Source: Mycolicibacterium vulneris
GTDB taxonomy: Bacteria; Actinomycetota; Actinomycetes; Mycobacteriales; Mycobacteriaceae
Direction: 5' to 3'
Length of the DNA: 64,000 nt
NCBI RefSeq assembly: GCF_002104765.1
Contig: NZ_NCXM01000003.1
Location: 248,001-312,000, forward strand
Shown here: positions 59,671-64,000 of the stretch, piece by piece
Layout: each line of letters starts with the position of its first letter
Numbering within the stretch: the first letter of the stretch is position 1
Notes under the pieces: generated by a model
Databases searched by the model: none
The model's input: only the letters and a program-made list of their open reading frames with translations
What the model was told of the DNA's origin: nothing
Position numbers and translations under genes: made by a program

Positions 59671-60030
59671 GTGCTTCCCGCACGCAACCGCATGACGCGA
59701 TCAATTGACTTTGACGCGACGGTGAAGCACGGGATTCGTCTGGCACAGCCCGATGTCGTCGTGCACTTACGTCGGGGAGTGGACGGCGACGAAATCGGTG
59801 CGCCGCGCGTCGGATTGGTTGTGGGCAAGCCCGTCGGATCCGCCGTGGAACGCCACCGGGTCTCGCGCCGGTTGCGGCATGTGGCCCGCACGCTACTGAG
59901 CGAGCTCGGCCAATCCGATCAGTTGGTGATCCGTGCGCTGCCCAGCAGTCGTACCGCATCCTCGGCCCGACTTGAGCAGGAACTGCGTCGGTGCTTGCGA
60001 CGCGTGCCGGCGGCGGGGAGCAGGTCGTGA
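59671..60030 (+). CDS. rnpA: Ribonuclease P protein component
   Basis: A 119-residue basic protein (125 in M. tuberculosis). The RNR motif region reads [18 protein letters not shown], the family's RNA-binding signature, after [10 protein letters not shown]. It pairs with RNase P RNA to mature tRNA 5' ends. The GTG at 59671 matches the family start ([14 protein letters not shown]). Its stop overlaps the GTG of yidD. Confidence 0.95.
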   Translation: MLPARNRMTRSIDFDATVKHGIRLAQPDVVVHLRRGVDGDEIGAPRVGLVVGKPVGSAVERHRVSRRLRHVARTLLSELGQSDQLVIRALPSSRTASSARLEQELRRCLRRVPAAGSRS

Positions 60031-60374
60031 CGGCACCGGCGCGGCTGCGCGCGTTCACCCGTACGACCGGTAGGGTCGCCGCACGCGGAGTGATTTTTCT
60101 GATCCAGCTGTACCGGCATATGGTGTCGCCGCTACGCCCGGCGACGTGTCGCTTCGTTCCGACCTGCAGCCAGTACGCGGTCGATGCGCTCAACGAGTAC
60201 GGCCTGATTCGGGGGAGCTGGTTGGCTGCGGCCAGGCTCGCCAAGTGCGGACCATGGCATGAAGGCGGATGGGATCCGATACCGGACCGCCCCGAAAGCC
60301 ACGTGAATTGCCAAAATGCCAGCGACGCTTGGGTTGTCCGGGCGGCGCGAGGGGAGAGTGGATCTTTTGTTTGA
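60027..60374 (+). CDS. yidD: YidD membrane protein insertion factor
   Basis: A 115-residue protein of the YidD family. An amphipathic N-terminal helix ([16 protein letters not shown]) precedes the signature [15 protein letters not shown] and HEGGWDPIP. The three conserved Cys (CRF, TCS, KCG) are present. YidD assists YidC-mediated membrane protein insertion. GTGA overlap with rnpA and a 17-base overlap with yidC show tight coupling. Confidence 0.93.
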   Translation: MTAPARLRAFTRTTGRVAARGVIFLIQLYRHMVSPLRPATCRFVPTCSQYAVDALNEYGLIRGSWLAAARLAKCGPWHEGGWDPIPDRPESHVNCQNASDAWVVRAARGESGSFV

Positions 60375-61452
60375 TTTCTTCAGCCTCGACTTCGTCTACT
60401 ACCCCGTGTCGTGGATCATGTGGGTTTGGTACAAGTTGTTCGCCTCCATGCTGGGGCCGTCGAACTTCTTCGCCTGGGCGCTGTCGGTGATGTTCTTGGT
60501 CTTCACCCTGCGGGCGCTGCTCTACAAGCCGTTCGTGCGGCAGATCCGCACCACGCGCCAGATGCAGGAGCTGCAGCCGCAGATCAAGGCGCTGCAGAAG
60601 AAGTACGGCAAGGATCGGCAGCGCATGGCGCTCGAGATGCAGAAGTTGCAGCGCGAGCACGGCTTCAACCCGATCCTGGGCTGTCTGCCGATGCTGGCGC
60701 AGATCCCCGTGTTCATCGGTCTGTATCACGTGCTGCGCTCGTTCAACCGGACCACCGGCGGCTTCGGCCAGCCCCATTTGTCGGTGGCGCAGAACCGCAT
60801 GACCGGGAACTACGTCTTCACCCCGACCGATGTCGGACACTTCCTGGACGCCAACTTGTTCGGCGCACCCATTGGTGCCTTTATGACGCAGCGCACCGGG
60901 CTGGACGCGTTCACGTTCTTCAGCCGTCCGGCGGTGATCGCGGTGGGGCTGCCGGTGATGATCCTGGCGGGCGTCGCGACCTACTTCAACAGCCGGGCGT
61001 CGGTGGCGCGCCAGAGCCCGGAGGCGGCGGCCAACCCACAGACCGCGATGATGAACAAACTCGCGCTCTACGTCTTCCCGCTCGGCGTGGTGGTCGGTGG
61101 GCCGTTCCTTCCGCTCGCGATCATCCTGTACTGGTTCGCCAACAACATCTGGACCTTCGCGCAGCAGCATTACGTCTTCGGGATGATCGAAAAAGAGGAC
61201 GAAGCCAAGAAGCAGGAAGTGATCCAGCGTCGGGCGGCCAATGCGCCGGCGCCGGGAGCGAAGCCGAAGCGGAACCCCAAGGCGGCGTCGCCGGGCGGCA
61301 ACGGCTTGTCGACGGACGACAGCGATTCCGATGCATCCGGTTCGACGACGGCGGCTTCTGACGGGGCCGACGGCCCGGCCGCCGGCGCGAGCGAGCGGCC
61401 TACGAACCGCACGCCGCGGCCCGGGGCGCGACCGAAAAAACGCAAGCGCTGA
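60358..61452 (+). CDS. yidC: YidC/Oxa1 membrane protein insertase
   Basis: A 364-residue protein (366 in M. tuberculosis). It has about five transmembrane helices and the Oxa1 core ([40 protein letters not shown]). The hydrophilic-groove Arg lies in LRALLYKP. A basic C-terminal tail ([12 protein letters not shown]) binds ribosomes. The GTG at 60358, with GGGGAG just upstream and [15 protein letters not shown] after it, matches the family start. It overlaps yidD by 17 bases. Confidence 0.95.
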   Translation: MDLLFDFFSLDFVYYPVSWIMWVWYKLFASMLGPSNFFAWALSVMFLVFTLRALLYKPFVRQIRTTRQMQELQPQIKALQKKYGKDRQRMALEMQKLQREHGFNPILGCLPMLAQIPVFIGLYHVLRSFNRTTGGFGQPHLSVAQNRMTGNYVFTPTDVGHFLDANLFGAPIGAFMTQRTGLDAFTFFSRPAVIAVGLPVMILAGVATYFNSRASVARQSPEAAANPQTAMMNKLALYVFPLGVVVGGPFLPLAIILYWFANNIWTFAQQHYVFGMIEKEDEAKKQEVIQRRAANAPAPGAKPKRNPKAASPGGNGLSTDDSDSDASGSTTAASDGADGPAAGASERPTNRTPRPGARPKKRKR

Positions 61453-61534
61453 TCCGGGCGGAGTAGCTATCGGGGCCGCCCGAACAGGGCGACTCCAATT
61501 GGGCTGGGGCCCATGGAACGAGGGAGAGAAGACC

Positions 61535-62101
61535 ATGACAGACGCCGACACCACCGAGCGCGACGCCGATACCGAGCTCGACACACAAGCGGCCGCCGAG
61601 GATGCCGCGGAATCCGGTGCGGAGGAAAGCGATGATCTCGAGGAGCGGTTGGTCGCCGAGGGCGAGATAGCCGGCGACTACCTCGAAGAGCTGTTGGACC
61701 TGTTGGACTTCGACGGTGACATCGACTTGGACGTCGAGGGCAGCCGCGCGATCGTCAGCATCGATGGCAGCGACGACTTGAACAAGTTGGTCGGCCGCGG
61801 CGGTGAGGTGCTCGACGCGCTGCAGGAACTAACGCGGCTCGCGGTGCACCAGAAGACTGGCGTGCGGAGCCGGTTGATGCTCGACATCGCGAGCTGGCGC
61901 CGGCGACGCCGGGAGGAACTGGCGGCGCTGGGCGACAAGGTCGCGCGTCGGGTGCTCGAATCCGGGGAACGCGAAGAGCTCTCGCCGATGACACCGTTCG
62001 AACGCAAGATCGTCCACGACGCCGTCGCGGCGGTCGACGGGGTGCACAGCGAGAGCGAAGGCGTCGAGCCCGCGCGCCGCGTGGTCGTCCTGCACGACTG
62101 A
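61535..62101 (+). CDS. jag: Jag/KhpB-like RNA-binding protein (KH and R3H domains)
   Basis: A 188-residue protein (187 in Rv3920c). An acidic N-terminus (about 1-50) is followed by a KH domain (LNKLVGRGGEVLDALQELTR) and a C-terminal R3H domain (SPMTPFERKIVHDAVAAVDG). There is no Jag-N domain, as usual in actinobacteria. It binds RNA, and in streptococci the relative KhpB controls division. ATG 61535 with AGGGAGAGAAG upstream. Confidence 0.92.
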   Translation: MTDADTTERDADTELDTQAAAEDAAESGAEESDDLEERLVAEGEIAGDYLEELLDLLDFDGDIDLDVEGSRAIVSIDGSDDLNKLVGRGGEVLDALQELTRLAVHQKTGVRSRLMLDIASWRRRRREELAALGDKVARRVLESGEREELSPMTPFERKIVHDAVAAVDGVHSESEGVEPARRVVVLHD

Positions 62102-62176
62102 CCGCCCAGAGTTACAGCGGTGTAGTTCCCGTCGCCCGCCCGGCCTCCGAAGGTTGCAAGTGCACGCTCCAACTAG

Positions 62177-63933
<1,757 letters not shown>

Positions 63934-63956
63934 CCACCATCCGCGAAGGGACGACT

Positions 63957-64000
63957 ATGACGCAGCCGTTACGCAAGAAGGGCGGCCTCGGCCGGGGCCT
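63957..64000 (+). CDS. parB: ParB chromosome-partitioning protein, 5' end only
   Basis: Only 14 codons plus two bases are in the window: MTQPLRKKGGLGRG, the usual N-terminus of ParB proteins with the KKGGLGRGL motif that contacts ParA. It starts 23 bases after parA on the same strand. The rest lies beyond the right edge. Confidence 0.88.
   Translation, partial: MTQPLRKKGGLGRG

Overview
The window is high-GC actinobacterial DNA from the chromosomal replication-origin domain of a Mycobacterium, most likely a slow-growing non-tuberculous species. The evidence is the gene order, which runs as a near mirror image of the M. tuberculosis H37Rv origin region from memory: an Rv0039c-like gene at the left, then yqgE, an MFS transporter, the Rv0030-Rv0023 block, whiB5, tRNA-Leu, fhaA-fhaB-pstP-rodA-pbpA-pknA-pknB, trpG, crgA, ppiA, cwsA, tRNA-Ala, tRNA-Ile, gyrA-gyrB, recF, dnaN, oriC, dnaA, rpmH, rnpA, yidD, yidC, jag, rsmG, parA and the first codons of parB at the right edge. 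Protein sizes and short motifs agree with mycobacterial orthologues almost gene by gene.

Region by region. 1-3.6 kb: small membrane protein, YqgE, MFS permease and a DinB-like metal-binding protein, ending in a 55-bp tandem repeat. 3.6-10.7 kb: a minus-strand cassette of type VII secretion-associated proteins (EspC-like, DUF4226-like, YbaB-like, NlpC/P60 hydrolase) led by an XRE regulator and facing whiB5. 10.8-14.9 kb: an accessory stretch (acyl-CoA dehydrogenase, pirin, small acetyltransferase, an acyltransferase remnant, a DinB-like protein and a frameshifted SnoaL-like gene) ending at tRNA-Leu. 15.2-25.0 kb: the FHA/phosphatase/RodA/PBP/Ser-Thr kinase operon, every junction from fhaB on overlapping by 4 bp, which controls cell-wall growth and division. 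25.0-28.6 kb: trpG, a DUF881 protein, crgA, a PH-like membrane protein, ppiA and cwsA.

28.6-47.5 kb is the main departure from the expected backbone. Between cwsA and tRNA-Ala, adjacent genes in H37Rv, sits about 19 kb of accessory DNA: a cytochrome P450 facing a TetR regulator, a 1057-residue degenerate-cyclase/ATPase/TPR regulator, and a lipid-glycosylation cluster. That cluster contains a methyltransferase of the Rv2952 type, a fatty-acyl-AMP ligase, an RgpF-like rhamnan protein, a Gap/SfLAP membrane protein, a GT1 glycosyltransferase, a PapA-type acyltransferase and a 2146-residue Mas/Pks5-type polyketide synthase. Together they look like a pathway for an acylated, methylated glycolipid carrying methyl-branched chains, close to lipooligosaccharide or glycopeptidolipid loci. 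I could not identify the product, and no MmpL exporter is in view.

47.7-64 kb is the conserved origin core. It holds two tRNAs, gyrase, recF-dnaN-dnaA, an origin with several DnaA boxes, and two perfect parS sites, one inside rsmG and one inside parA. Much of the naming rests on remembered homologues; no database search was run.
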